Under the pieces are notes generated by a model. The model did no database searches, was not told where the DNA came from, and saw only the letters and a list, made by a program, of their open reading frames with translations. DNA of 64,000 nt from assembly GCF_016862315.1 (NCBI RefSeq), contig NZ_BOMS01000131.1, forward strand, positions 1 through 64,000. Direction: 5' to 3'. This stretch comes from Actinoplanes palleronii. GTDB lineage: Bacteria > Actinomycetota > Actinomycetes > Mycobacteriales > Micromonosporaceae. The translations under genes were made by a program, and so were the position numbers. Positions 17,604 through 26,645 of this stretch are shown one piece after another. The first letter of the stretch is position 1; every line of letters begins with the position of its first letter.

Positions 17604-19733
17604 ATGAAGACCCCGCTGCGCCCCGGCGATCCGACCTCCCTGGGCGGCTACGAGCTGCTGGCCCGGCTCGGTGAGGGCGGCATGGGCTCGGTGTTCCTCG
17701 GCCGGCGCGCCGACGGGCCACTGGTCGCCATCAAGGTCATCAAGTCGGAGTACGCCCACGAGGAAGAGTTCCGCGGGCGGTTCCGCAGCGAGGTCAAGCG
17801 CGCCCGGCAGGTGCCGCCGTTCTGCACCGCCGCGGTGCTCGACGCCGACCCGGAGCACCGCACGCCGTACCTGGTCGTCGAGTACGTCGACGGGCCGAGC
17901 CTGGACGAGGTGGTGCAGAGCGGTGGCCCGCTGCTGGACAGCCGGCTGCACAGCGTCGCGGTCGGGGTGGCCACCGCGCTCACCGCCATCCACGGCGCGG
18001 GCGTTATCCACCGGGATCTCAAGCCGCGCAACGTGCTGCTCGCCCTGGGCTCGCCGAAGGTGATCGACTTCGGTATCGCCCGAGCGCTCGAGGTGACCAG
18101 CCAGCACACCCGGCCCGACCAGATGGTGGGAACGGTGTCCTACATGGCACCGGAGCGCTTCGACGGCGATCACCGCGACATCACGCCGGCCGCGGACGTG
18201 TTCGCGTGGGGCGCGGTCATCGCGTACGCCGGAACCGGCCGCACCCCGTTCCGCGCGGACTCGCCGGTCGCGACCGCGGCCCGCATCCTGACCCAGCCGC
18301 CGGACCTGACCGGGCTGACCGGCCCGCTCGCCGACCTGGTCGCGCTCACCCTCGCCAAGAACCCCGAGGACCGGCCGACCGCGCACGAACTGCTCAACCT
18401 GCTGCTGGCCCAGCACACCGGCGAGCACTCGTTCGGCCGGTCGCCGACGCTCGACCCGGGGCTGCGCGAGGCCGCCGAGGCCGCTCAGCTCTCCGGCCGT
18501 CACGCCTCCGGCAGCAGCAAGCGTCTGGGCGCGGTCATCCCGCCGGCTCCGGGCCGACGAAGCAGATTTCGTACGGTCATAGCAGTCACCGCCGCGGCCA
18601 CCGTGCTGGCGGCAGCGGCCGGCGTCTACGGCCGTAGCCGGGAGGACGCCGCCGCGGACCCGTCACCGGGACCGGACACCGCCGTCGCGCTCGTCACGCA
18701 GCCCGCCATGCCGGTGCCGGACGCCGTCCGCGGCCCGTGGGTGGCCGACGTGCTCGACCGCCCCGGCCAGTGGAAGAACTACGACGACCCGTCCGGCTAC
18801 GGCACCTGCAGGTTCGACAAGGGCCTGGTCATGGCGACGACCAGCTTCGCGCTGGAGTGCCCGGGCACCACCGAGTCGTTCGCCGGCGACCAGTCGATCA
18901 GCGCCGACGTCACCCTGGACTCGGCGCTGTCCTGCGTGACCGTCTCGTTCCGGGCGGTGGCCGACAGCGCGTACTGGCTGGACCTCTGCCCGACGACCGT
19001 GCGGATCCGGCACCAGGGCGTGAACAACACCGAGACGCTGAGCGAGACCCCGTCCACCCTGTTCGCCCCGAAACAGCGCCGTACCGTCGGGCTGATCCTG
19101 CTCGGCACGCAGGCGATCGTGGCCGTCGACGGCGCGCGGATCCTCGACGCCACGATGGCCGATCCGAGCCTGCTGGCCGGCAAGGTCGGTTTCGGCCTCA
19201 CTCCGGTCACCCGGAGCGACTCCGACGACGTGGCGATCGGGGCGCTCGTCGCCCGTACCGAGATAAGGCCGATCGAATCCACGACCGCCACGACCGCCAC
19301 GACCGCCGCGCCCGCCGCGGCGTCGCCGACGTTCACCGACGTGCGGAAGGGCAGCACGACGTCGATCGTGAAGGTGCGCGGGTACTACCCGAAGTACCAC
19401 TCGGTGGTGGTCGAGCCGGTCCTGTTCATGAGCGGCGACGAATACTGCAAGACGTTCGCGCTGAGGCCGTCGGCCGACGCCCCGTGCGAGCGGGAGTGGG
19501 TGACCGAGGACAGCCGGATGGTGGTCACCCTGCCGGTCGCGGCCGCCCCGAAGCTCACCTCGGTCCTCGACGACACGGAACGCTGCGCCGGCGACCCGGT
19601 GACCGTCGGCACGTGCGCCATCAGCAGCAAGAATTTCACCGCACGTGTGGTCCAGGGGGAGGGTTTCTTCATGGTACGCGTGACCACTCAGAACGGCGTC
19701 GTCACCGCGATGGCCGAGGTCTATGTCTCCTGA
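17604..19733 (+). CDS. Membrane serine/threonine protein kinase
   Basis: This is a 709-residue Hanks-type kinase. The catalytic domain (about residues 14-275) has GEGGMGSVFLG, the ATP-binding AIKVIK lysine, HRDLKPRN at about 136-143, DFG at about 154 and GTVSYMAPER. A linker leads to one membrane helix at about residues 325-344. The extracellular part of about 365 residues has no PASTA repeats; it contains a lectin-like beta region, a Thr/Ala-rich linker and a C-terminal domain with three Cys. It probably senses an external cue and phosphorylates cytosolic proteins. The small secreted protein following it could be linked. Confidence 0.92.
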   Translation: MKTPLRPGDPTSLGGYELLARLGEGGMGSVFLGRRADGPLVAIKVIKSEYAHEEEFRGRFRSEVKRARQVPPFCTAAVLDADPEHRTPYLVVEYVDGPSLDEVVQSGGPLLDSRLHSVAVGVATALTAIHGAGVIHRDLKPRNVLLALGSPKVIDFGIARALEVTSQHTRPDQMVGTVSYMAPERFDGDHRDITPAADVFAWGAVIAYAGTGRTPFRADSPVATAARILTQPPDLTGLTGPLADLVALTLAKNPEDRPTAHELLNLLLAQHTGEHSFGRSPTLDPGLREAAEAAQLSGRHASGSSKRLGAVIPPAPGRRSRFRTVIAVTAAATVLAAAAGVYGRSREDAAADPSPGPDTAVALVTQPAMPVPDAVRGPWVADVLDRPGQWKNYDDPSGYGTCRFDKGLVMATTSFALECPGTTESFAGDQSISADVTLDSALSCVTVSFRAVADSAYWLDLCPTTVRIRHQGVNNTETLSETPSTLFAPKQRRTVGLILLGTQAIVAVDGARILDATMADPSLLAGKVGFGLTPVTRSDSDDVAIGALVARTEIRPIESTTATTATTAAPAAASPTFTDVRKGSTTSIVKVRGYYPKYHSVVVEPVLFMSGDEYCKTFALRPSADAPCEREWVTEDSRMVVTLPVAAAPKLTSVLDDTERCAGDPVTVGTCAISSKNFTARVVQGEGFFMVRVTTQNGVVTAMAEVYVS

Positions 19734-19864
19734 TGCGCCGTCCTGTTTATCCGGCCGCCATTCGGGAGTCAAGAAATGTTCAGCAACCCGACATTGATCT
19801 TGGCTTTACATCGAGAGCCGTCTAACTTTACGCGAGATTCACCCAGTCAGTTACGGGGAGTAGC

Positions 19865-20293
19865 GTGAAAAAGATCAGGACAGTTCTCGCGACGTTGTTT
19901 GTCACCGCCGTCGCCGTGATAGCGGTTCCGTCGCCGGCTGCGGCAGCGCCCAGTTCGGAGTTGGACTACGCGGAAGCCTCCGGGGCGCCGTCGGACACCT
20001 CGCACTGTGTCACCCAGTACTGGGCGAAGACCTGCTATGTCGCCGCCGGTGACAAGTGGTACATCCTCGACCGGATGGATGACGGCGGGCGCCCCTTCAT
20101 CCGGTGGGAGAACTACAAGGACGGAGCGCTCTACCGCACCGGTATCTGCAGCAACCGCCTTGGCTTCAACCATTGGGCTGTCTGCAACAAGGACTACTAT
20201 GAGTCGTCCATTCTCTGGGTGCGTCAGAACGTCTGGAAGATCAGCACCAATAATGAGATGTACGACTGGTCGGACTGGTTCAAGGTTCAGTAG
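19865..20293 (+). CDS. Small secreted protein with four cysteines
   Basis: This 142-residue protein has a clear signal peptide (KKIRTVLATLFVTAVAVIAV, cleavage near AAAAP). The mature domain of about 113 residues is rich in Trp/Tyr and has four Cys (SHCVT, KTCYV, GICSN, AVCNK) likely forming two disulfides. The start is a GTG with GGGGAG upstream. No family is recognised. It follows the kinase on the same strand after 131 bases; a functional link is speculation. Its codon use is less GC-biased than its neighbours. Confidence 0.75.
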   Translation: MKKIRTVLATLFVTAVAVIAVPSPAAAAPSSELDYAEASGAPSDTSHCVTQYWAKTCYVAAGDKWYILDRMDDGGRPFIRWENYKDGALYRTGICSNRLGFNHWAVCNKDYYESSILWVRQNVWKISTNNEMYDWSDWFKVQ

Positions 20294-20348
20294 GTTCTCG
20301 GGGACGCCGCCGCCGGGGCCAAACCGCTCGTCGCCCGGTGGCAGCGGG

Positions 20349-21416
20349 TCAGGTGTCGTGGGACCAGCGGGGGACCAGGGACTCGTGGGCTTCCAGGCGG
20401 TGCTGGGTTCGCTGCGGGTCGGTTTTGGTGATGGCGTCCAAGAGGCTGATCGCCAGGGTGACCACGGCGGCGTGTGAGTCGAAGACCAGGCCGGTGCCGA
20501 CCGGGGCGACCAGCAGCACGTCAGCGTCGTCGGCGAACGGGACCAACGCGGTGTCGGCGATCACCACGGTGGCCAGGCCGAGGCTGCGGGCCAGCCGGAC
20601 GGCGGCGACCGTGCCGGCCGGGTAGCGCGGCATGGCGAAGACCAGCAGCGCGGTCGCGCCCTGCTGGCTCAGTTGCAGCACGGCGTCGTCGACCTCGCCG
20701 GCGTCGGTGCAGACGCTGACCGCGGGCAGGACCCGACGGGCGAAATATCCGAAATATTGGGCCAGGGCGGCCGAGGCGCGCAGGCCGACCACGCCGAGCG
20801 GGGTGGTGCCGGCGAGCAGGTGCACGGCCCGGCTCATCAGGTCACCGGAGACCACCCGATGAAGGCGCGCGAGGTTCGCGCGTTCCTGCTCGATCGCGGC
20901 GCCGCCGAGGTCCGTGCGCTGCCCGAGGCCGTGCTGCCCGACACCGTGCTGGCTGACACCGTGCCCGTCGCCGCCGCGCTGGTCGGGGCCCTGCTGGTCG
21001 CTGCCGGGGCGCTCGGGGCCGCGGCGGTCGCCGCTGGGGCGGTCGAAGCCCCGCTGGGCGCCGCTGGGGCGGTCGAGGCCCTGCTGGTCGCCGCCGCGCT
21101 GCTCGAGGCCGTGCTGGTCGCCGACGCCGAGCTGGCCGGTGCCGGTGCCGGGGCCGCGCTGCTCCGGGATGCGGGCCAGGACGGCGTCGCGGAGGGCGGC
21201 TCGGAACTCCGGGAAACCGGCGAAACCCAGCGCCGTCGCGAGCCGGGTGACGGTCGGCTGGCTGACCCCGGTGCGCTCGGCGATCTCGATGGTCGACAGG
21301 AACGCGACGTCCGGGAACATGCCCAGCATCCGCCGGACGATCTGTCGTTGCGCGGGCGAGAGCCGGTGCGCCTGCGCCAGATTCAGCAGCCAATCCACGG
21401 CCCCGTCGTGTTCCAT
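20349..21416 (-). CDS. RpiR/MurR-family regulator with a repeat insertion
   Basis: This 355-residue regulator has an N-terminal RpiR-type helix-turn-helix (STIEIAERTGVSQPTVTRLA, about residues 40-65). The C-terminal SIS sugar-isomerase-like domain (about 185-330) has LGVVGLRASAALAQYFGYF. Between them lies a Gly/Gln/Asp-rich stretch of about 80 residues not typical of the family. I used the ATG at 21416, with GAAGGG upstream. It is divergent from the cyclodeaminase/lyase operon at 21519 and is its likely regulator. RpiR proteins normally sense phosphosugars, but amino-acid-derived ligands are possible here. Confidence 0.85.
   Translation of the reverse strand: MEHDGAVDWLLNLAQAHRLSPAQRQIVRRMLGMFPDVAFLSTIEIAERTGVSQPTVTRLATALGFAGFPEFRAALRDAVLARIPEQRGPGTGTGQLGVGDQHGLEQRGGDQQGLDRPSGAQRGFDRPSGDRRGPERPGSDQQGPDQRGGDGHGVSQHGVGQHGLGQRTDLGGAAIEQERANLARLHRVVSGDLMSRAVHLLAGTTPLGVVGLRASAALAQYFGYFARRVLPAVSVCTDAGEVDDAVLQLSQQGATALLVFAMPRYPAGTVAAVRLARSLGLATVVIADTALVPFADDADVLLVAPVGTGLVFDSHAAVVTLAISLLDAITKTDPQRTQHRLEAHESLVPRWSHDT
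20905..21165. repeat. In-frame ~30-bp degenerate repeats inside the RpiR gene
   Basis: The DNA is a run of imperfect units encoding decapeptides like DRPSGDRRGP and DQQGPDQRGG, joining DNA-binding and SIS domains. The frame is kept throughout, indicating a tolerated linker expansion. Confidence 0.7.
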
Positions 21417-21518
21417 CGATGCCCTTCGTCGCGCTGCTCTCCGTGAATACTCTAAAACACACGGGAGATATGGTGCATTCGACGATTCAGGCAGGCCGGG
21501 CGAAGGTGTGATGGGCTG

Positions 21519-22535
21519 ATGACCGAACGGGCGATCTGGCTGCGGTTCCTTTCCGGCTTCGACATCGACGAGCTGAACATCGGCACGGACGAGGTGATCG
21601 CCGCGGTCGAGGGGGTCGTCGACGCGCACGGGCGGGGCCGGACGGTTTTCGAGCCGCGGACCCACCTGGTGCCGGACAACGGCGGCGCCGGGCACTTCAA
21701 CATCCTTCGCGGGCACGTCTCCACGCTGGGTGACCACGGCCTCAGCGGGGTGAAGGTGGTCGGCGACTTCGTCCCGAACTACCTGCAGGGCCTGCCGAGC
21801 GAGCTGGCCATGATGACCCTGTTCGACCCGGCCACCGGCGTCCCGCTGGCGATCATGGATGCCACCCTGATCACCGAGGTGCGTACCGGGGCGATGACCG
21901 CGGTCGGCGCCAAGCACCTGGCCCGCCCGGACTCGAAGATCCTCGGGCACGTCGGCGCCCGGGGCACCGCGTTCGCGAACGTCACCATGCTCGACCGGCT
22001 CTTCCCTCTGGAGGAGATCCGGGTGACCAGCCGCCGGCCGGAGTCGCGGGAGGCGTTCGCCGACCGGTTGCGCACGGTCACCGACACCCCGGTCCGCGCC
22101 GTCGCCACCGCGGACGAGGCGTATGCGGACGCCGACATCCTGGTCGAGGCGTCCCGGTTGGAGCAGCCGACCCCGCTGCTGCGCACCGCGGCGGTCAAAC
22201 CCGGAGCGTTCGTGGTCCCCTACGGCACGGTCAGCGCCGTCGAACTGGACCTGCTCGACGTGATGGACAAGGTGGTCGTCGACGACTGGCGCGAGTCGCG
22301 GTCCGGCCGGTTCGGCGCCCTGCGCGCGCACGTCGACACCGGCCGGCTGACCGAGCAGTCGCTCCACGCCCAGATCGGCGAGATCGTCAGTGGCGCCAAG
22401 CCCGGCCGCGAGCGCCCCGACGAGCGGATCCTGTTCTGGCACCGCGGACTGTCGATCCTCGACGTGGCCCTGGCCCACCTCATCCTGACCAGGGCCGAGG
22501 CGGCCGACACCGGAACCATGCTCCGGTACCGATGA
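21519..22535 (+). CDS. Ornithine cyclodeaminase/mu-crystallin family protein
   Basis: This 338-residue protein is in the OCD/mu-crystallin superfamily of NAD(P)-dependent amino/imino-acid enzymes. Visible family features are the GVKVVGDF lysine strand, DATLITEVRTGAMTAVGAKHL (substrate-binding Arg), a Rossmann region near 143-155 and VELDLLDVMDKVVVDD. The dinucleotide loop reads HVGARGTAFA rather than the usual GxGxQA, so cofactor use may differ. It overlaps the lyase-fold gene by 4 bases (ATGA), so the two are translationally coupled and probably work on one substrate. Confidence 0.85.
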   Translation: MTERAIWLRFLSGFDIDELNIGTDEVIAAVEGVVDAHGRGRTVFEPRTHLVPDNGGAGHFNILRGHVSTLGDHGLSGVKVVGDFVPNYLQGLPSELAMMTLFDPATGVPLAIMDATLITEVRTGAMTAVGAKHLARPDSKILGHVGARGTAFANVTMLDRLFPLEEIRVTSRRPESREAFADRLRTVTDTPVRAVATADEAYADADILVEASRLEQPTPLLRTAAVKPGAFVVPYGTVSAVELDLLDVMDKVVVDDWRESRSGRFGALRAHVDTGRLTEQSLHAQIGEIVSGAKPGRERPDERILFWHRGLSILDVALAHLILTRAEAADTGTMLRYR

Positions 22536-23986
22536 CCGGCGTGCTGCGGGTGCGTTCGGCGGCGGACTTCGATCGTACGAAAATGGGCCTTGTCGCCCGA
22601 ACCGCGACCAGCGTCGTGCTGGAACCCGCGCTGCTCGCGCACGTCGCCGCCAACCGGGCGTCGGTGTTGACGGCGCTCGATGGCGACCAGGCGGTCTACG
22701 GGGTCAACACCGGGATGGGCGCGCTCGCCGGGATCCGCCTCGACGCGGAGTCCCGCGCGCGGCACCAGGACACCCTGATGGCCGGCCGGGCGGTCGGGTC
22801 GGCGCCGTGGCTGCGGCGTGACCAGGCCCGCGCGGTGCTCGCGGTGCGGCTGCGGACCCTGCTGCACCCGGCCGCGGGCGTCTCGCCGGAGCTGTGCGTG
22901 CGGCTCGCCGACCTGCTGAACGCCGACGTGGTGCCGGCCATCCCGGCGCGGGGCGGTGGCGCGGCCGGCGAGATCATCCCGCTGGCGCACGCCGGTGCTG
23001 TGCTGATCGGAACCGGTCAGGTGCTCGACGCCGCCGGGAGCGCGGTCGATGCCGGGCCGGTGCTGGCCGCGGCCGGGCTGCGTCCGGGGTCGTTCGGGGC
23101 GAAGGAGGGTGTCGCGTTCCTGGAGGGCGTGCCCGGCCTGACCGGGCTCGCGCTGCTCGCCACGGACGAGGTCCGGGTGCTGGTCGGCCAGGTGGTCGCG
23201 GTGGCCGGTGCGGCCCAGGCGGTGGTCGGGGCGAGCGCTGATCCGTTGCGGCCGCAGTTGGCTTTCGGTGACGACGATTTGGGTACGGTCAACGCCGCCC
23301 TCCTGGCCGCGCGCGGCGACGGACCGGCCCGCGCGCTGCAGGCACCGGTGTCGTTCCGGGTGACCGGGCCGGCCCTGGCCGTGGTGGTGCGGGCCGCCGC
23401 GGCGCTGGAGGCGGCCGTCGAGCGGGCGCTGACCGGCGTGACCGACTCGCCCGCGCACCTGGACGGCCGGTTCTACGGCACCGCGGGCTTCGCCGGCACC
23501 GACCTGACCGCGGCCTGCGCAGCGCTGACCACCGCGCTCACCCACCTGGCCGAGATCGGCGCGGCCCGGCTGCACCGGCTGCTCGACCCGGCGGTCACCG
23601 GCCTGCCGAAACAGCTCTCCGACGCGCCCGGGGTGCACGCCGGGATGGTGGCGGTGCACAAGCGGGCGGCCGGGGTGGCGCACCGGATGCGGCGGTTCGC
23701 GATGCCGGCGCTGATCGGGGCGATGGAGACGTCCGGGGGTCAGGAGGACGTGCAGAGCTTCGGGTTCGAGGCCGCGGAGTGCCTGGGTGAGGCGGTGGAC
23801 GGGCTGCGGGACGTGCTGGCCTGTGAGCTGCTGGCGGTGCACCAGGCGGGGCTGTTGTCCGGTGCGGTCGCCCCGATCCTGCCGGTCGGTGTGCTGCCCG
23901 GTGGCACTGCGGACCGGCCGTTCGGGCGGGATCTGGACACGCTCGTGGAGCTGCTGCGAGCGGGGTGGGCGGGTTCGGTCAGCTAG
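22532..23986 (+). CDS. Aromatic amino-acid lyase-fold protein lacking the MIO triad
   Basis: This 484-residue protein belongs to the histidine/phenylalanine ammonia-lyase superfamily by AVYGVNTGMG (Tyr56), VPAIPARGGG, IPLAHAG and GGQEDVQSFGFEAAE. True lyases form the electrophilic MIO cofactor from Ala-Ser-Gly within GASGDL. Here the loop reads A144-A145-G146-E147 and is one residue shorter, so the cofactor serine is absent. The usual RCxPQ substrate-site motif is also not found (PVSFRVTGP instead). It either catalyses a different reaction or acts without MIO. It is coupled to the OCD-like gene. Confidence 0.85.
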   Translation: MTGVLRVRSAADFDRTKMGLVARTATSVVLEPALLAHVAANRASVLTALDGDQAVYGVNTGMGALAGIRLDAESRARHQDTLMAGRAVGSAPWLRRDQARAVLAVRLRTLLHPAAGVSPELCVRLADLLNADVVPAIPARGGGAAGEIIPLAHAGAVLIGTGQVLDAAGSAVDAGPVLAAAGLRPGSFGAKEGVAFLEGVPGLTGLALLATDEVRVLVGQVVAVAGAAQAVVGASADPLRPQLAFGDDDLGTVNAALLAARGDGPARALQAPVSFRVTGPALAVVVRAAAALEAAVERALTGVTDSPAHLDGRFYGTAGFAGTDLTAACAALTTALTHLAEIGAARLHRLLDPAVTGLPKQLSDAPGVHAGMVAVHKRAAGVAHRMRRFAMPALIGAMETSGGQEDVQSFGFEAAECLGEAVDGLRDVLACELLAVHQAGLLSGAVAPILPVGVLPGGTADRPFGRDLDTLVELLRAGWAGSVS

Positions 23987-24099
23987 CGATCTTGACGGTC
24001 GGGGCGGCTGATCGTCGTACCGCAAGGTTTGGCTGGTTTTGATCGGTCTGGACCAACCGCGGTCGGTGAGTGAGCGGGCTGGTTTCGCTTCGCGGTGCG

Positions 24100-25107
24100 T
24101 CAGCGGGCTTCGGTGCGCGGGCTGGTCGAGCTGCGGACGATCAGTTCCGGGCGGAACATCGGGGCGTCGGCCGGCTTGTCGAGCTGGGCGACCGCGGCCT
24201 CGACGATGGCGTCCTCGTCCCAGGCCATCGTGGTCAGGCCCGGGTCAACGAGTGCGGCCAGCTGATGATCGTCGTAGCCGACCACCGACAGATCGGCCGG
24301 GATGCGCAGGCCGGCCTCGCGGGCGGCCCGGTAGACCGCGAACGCGAGCGAATCGGTCAGGCAGAAGACCGCGGTCGGGCGGTCGGAGCCGGCCAGCATC
24401 GCGGCCACCACGGTGACGGCGTCGGTGGTGGCGGCCGGCGCGGCGACCACGGACAGCTCGATGCCCAGGCCGGCGGCGACCTCACCGGCGAGGACCTCGG
24501 CCGGGCGGCCCGGCGTGGTGGGCAGCGACGGAGCGAGCAGCCCGATCCGCTGGTGACCCAAAGCGGTCAGGTGGGCCAGCGCGGTGTGCACGCCATAGGC
24601 GTTGTCGAACAGCACGCTGCCGGAGCCGGGCCGGGCGATCAGGGCATCGCCGATCGAGACGACCGCGACGTCCGGGCCGAGTAGCCGCCAGTAGTCGGCG
24701 GCCGGGTCGACCGGGGAGACCAGCGCGCCGTCCACCCGCTGCGCGGCGAACTGCTCGACGATCAGGCGTTCCTGCTCCGGGTCGGCGTCGGCGTCGGCGA
24801 TCGTCGCGTAGCGCCCGCGGTGCCGCAGCGCGCGGGTCAGCATCACCGAGAGGTCCTGCTGCCACAGGTCGCGCAGCGAGCCGCTGACCCCGACCGAGCC
24901 GGTCCGTCCGCTGGCCAGCGCCCGGGCGATCGGGTCGACCGTGTAGCCCAGCTCGGTGGCGAGGGCCCGCACCCGGTCGATGGTGGCGGGGGAGCCGCGG
25001 ACGCCGCGCAGCGCATATGAGGTGGCGGCGAGCGAGAGGCCGGCGGCGGTCGCGAGGTCCTGCAGGGTGCGCCGGGACTGCCCTCGTGGCGTCGGGCCTC
25101 GTTGCAT
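24100..25107 (-). CDS. LacI-family transcriptional regulator
   Basis: This 335-residue LacI/GalR regulator has an N-terminal helix-turn-helix (RTLQDLATAAGLSLAATSYALRG) and a periplasmic-binding-protein-like domain ending in SVVGYDDHQLAALVDPGLTT. The ATG at 25107 gives the usual N-terminus; a longer frame to 25152 adds atypical residues. Two perfect GTGAAGCGCTTCAC palindromes lie between it and the divergent amidohydrolase/cupin operon, making that operon its clear target. The effector is unknown. Confidence 0.92.
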   Translation of the reverse strand: MQRGPTPRGQSRRTLQDLATAAGLSLAATSYALRGVRGSPATIDRVRALATELGYTVDPIARALASGRTGSVGVSGSLRDLWQQDLSVMLTRALRHRGRYATIADADADPEQERLIVEQFAAQRVDGALVSPVDPAADYWRLLGPDVAVVSIGDALIARPGSGSVLFDNAYGVHTALAHLTALGHQRIGLLAPSLPTTPGRPAEVLAGEVAAGLGIELSVVAAPAATTDAVTVVAAMLAGSDRPTAVFCLTDSLAFAVYRAAREAGLRIPADLSVVGYDDHQLAALVDPGLTTMAWDEDAIVEAAVAQLDKPADAPMFRPELIVRSSTSPRTEAR

Positions 25108-25167
25108 CGACCGAGGGTAACACCGCGTGGAGATACCGGTCGCTGAGATCACCTTGCGCTACGGCGT

Positions 25168-25206
25168 GTGAAGCGCTTCACTTAGCGGTGGAGTGAAGCG
25201 CTTCAC
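25168..25206. promoter_or_regulatory. Tandem LacI operators
   Basis: Two identical 14-bp perfect palindromes, GTGAAGCGCTTCAC, lie at 25168-25181 and 25193-25206, 25 bp apart. The central CG and GAAGCGCTTC core are typical of LacI/GalR operators. They lie directly upstream of the amidohydrolase start. Confidence 0.88.
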
Positions 25207-25239
25207 TTCCGCTGGACGGGAACGGATCGGAGGTCACCG

Positions 25240-26136
25240 GTGCTCATCGACTGCCATCAGCACCTGTGGCCCGCGCGCCTGATCGAGGCGCTGCGCCGCC
25301 GGGACGCGTACCCGTACCTGCGGGACTGGACGCTGCACCTGCCCGGCGAGGCGCCGTACCAGGTCGACCCGGCCGCGCACGACGTCGGGCTGCGCCGGGA
25401 CCGTGAGCTCGCCGAGGGCCGGGAGCAGGTGCTGCTCTCGCTCTCCAGCCCGCTCGGCATCGAGCACCTGCCCGGCGACGACGCGGCCGAGCTCGTCGCG
25501 ATCTGGCACGAGAGCGCGCTGGAGCTGCCCGAGCCGTACCGGATCTGGGCCGCCGCGCCGGTCGCCGACCCGGACCCGGTGGCGCTGGCCAAGGTGCTCG
25601 GCGAGGACCGGGTCGCCGGGCTGCAACTGCCCGCGACCGCGCTGGCCGAGCCGGCCGGCATCACCCGGATGGGGCCGCTGCTCGCCGAGGCGGAGAACGC
25701 GAACAAGCCGGTGCTGGTGCACCCCGGGCCGGCGCCGGCCTGCGCCCCGGACCTGCCGTCGTGGTGGCCGGCGCTGGTGCCGTATGTGGCCCAGCAGCAC
25801 CGGGCATGGCTGGCCTGGCACATCGCCGGGCGGGAGCAGCACCCGCGGCTGCGGATCGCCTTCGTCGCGCTCGCCGGGCTCGCGCCGCTGCACCACGAAC
25901 GGCTGGCCGCGCGCGGGGGCGCGTTGGGGCCGCTGGATCCGTGTGTGTACTACGAGACCTCGTCGTACGGCACCCGGGCGATCGACGCGCTGGTCCGGGT
26001 GGTCGGCGTCGACCCGATCGTGCACGGGTCGGACCGCCCGTACGCCGAACCGACCGACCCGGGCCTGGGCGCGGCCTTCACCCACGCGATGTTCACGGCG
26101 AACCCCCGCCACCTGTTGACAGGAGATATGCGATGA
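25240..26136 (+). CDS. Amidohydrolase-2 family metal-dependent hydrolase
   Basis: This 298-residue protein starts at a GTG with a GGAGG site. It opens with LIDCHQHLWPARLIEAL, the HxH metal motif of amidohydrolase-2 TIM-barrel enzymes. VLVHPGPA, WLAWHIAGREQHP and VHGSDRPYAEP follow the family order, including the catalytic aspartate in GSDRP. Family members hydrolyse lactones or decarboxylate aromatic acids. It is the first gene of a LacI-controlled pair and overlaps the cupin gene by 4 bases. Confidence 0.88.
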   Translation: MLIDCHQHLWPARLIEALRRRDAYPYLRDWTLHLPGEAPYQVDPAAHDVGLRRDRELAEGREQVLLSLSSPLGIEHLPGDDAAELVAIWHESALELPEPYRIWAAAPVADPDPVALAKVLGEDRVAGLQLPATALAEPAGITRMGPLLAEAENANKPVLVHPGPAPACAPDLPSWWPALVPYVAQQHRAWLAWHIAGREQHPRLRIAFVALAGLAPLHHERLAARGGALGPLDPCVYYETSSYGTRAIDALVRVVGVDPIVHGSDRPYAEPTDPGLGAAFTHAMFTANPRHLLTGDMR

Positions 26137-26645
26137 CGACGGTCGCCGGCCCCGGCGTGCTTCCCGCCCTTCCCGGCCGTGCCCTGACCCCCAAGGAACT
26201 GCAACTCTGGGTCGCCGAGCTGGCCGCCCGCCCGGAGCTGTGGGAGGACCTGGTCCGCCACGACACCGGCAAGCGGCACTACGTGTCGCTCTACCGCGAC
26301 GGCGACATCGACGTCTGGGTGCTGTGCTGGAACCTCGAGGACGACACCGGCTGGCACGACCACGACGTGTCCTCGGGCGCGGTCGCGGTCGTCCGGGGCG
26401 CGGTCAGCGAGGCGACCCCGCGCATCGGCGGCGATCCGTCGGGGCGGGTGGTCGCGGCCGGCCGGACGTTCGCCTTCGGCCCGGACCACATCCACCGGAT
26501 GGGCGGCGCGGTGGACGGCTCGGTGTCGCTGCACGCGTATTCACCGCCGCTGTGGCGAATGGGCCAGTATTCGATCAGCGGCGACGGCGTCCTGCGCCGC
26601 AATTCGGTCAGCTATGCCGACGAACTGCGCCCGATCGACGGCTGA
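26133..26645 (+). CDS. Cysteine dioxygenase-like cupin
   Basis: This 170-residue cupin resembles the cysteine dioxygenase/thiol dioxygenase family. Metal ligands appear as WHDHD (two His) and FGPDHIHRMGG (third His), and SLHAYSPPLWRMGQY matches the family C-terminal motif. Such enzymes oxidise thiols to sulfinates with Fe(II) and O2. It starts at the ATG at 26133 inside the end of the amidohydrolase gene, so the pair is translationally coupled. The substrate is not necessarily cysteine. Confidence 0.85.
   Translation: MTTVAGPGVLPALPGRALTPKELQLWVAELAARPELWEDLVRHDTGKRHYVSLYRDGDIDVWVLCWNLEDDTGWHDHDVSSGAVAVVRGAVSEATPRIGGDPSGRVVAAGRTFAFGPDHIHRMGGAVDGSVSLHAYSPPLWRMGQYSISGDGVLRRNSVSYADELRPIDG

Noticed and set aside
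20349-22478. Very long minus-strand ORF covering the OCD-like gene
   Set aside because: The part upstream of 21416 is antisense to the OCD-like gene with shadow-like composition.
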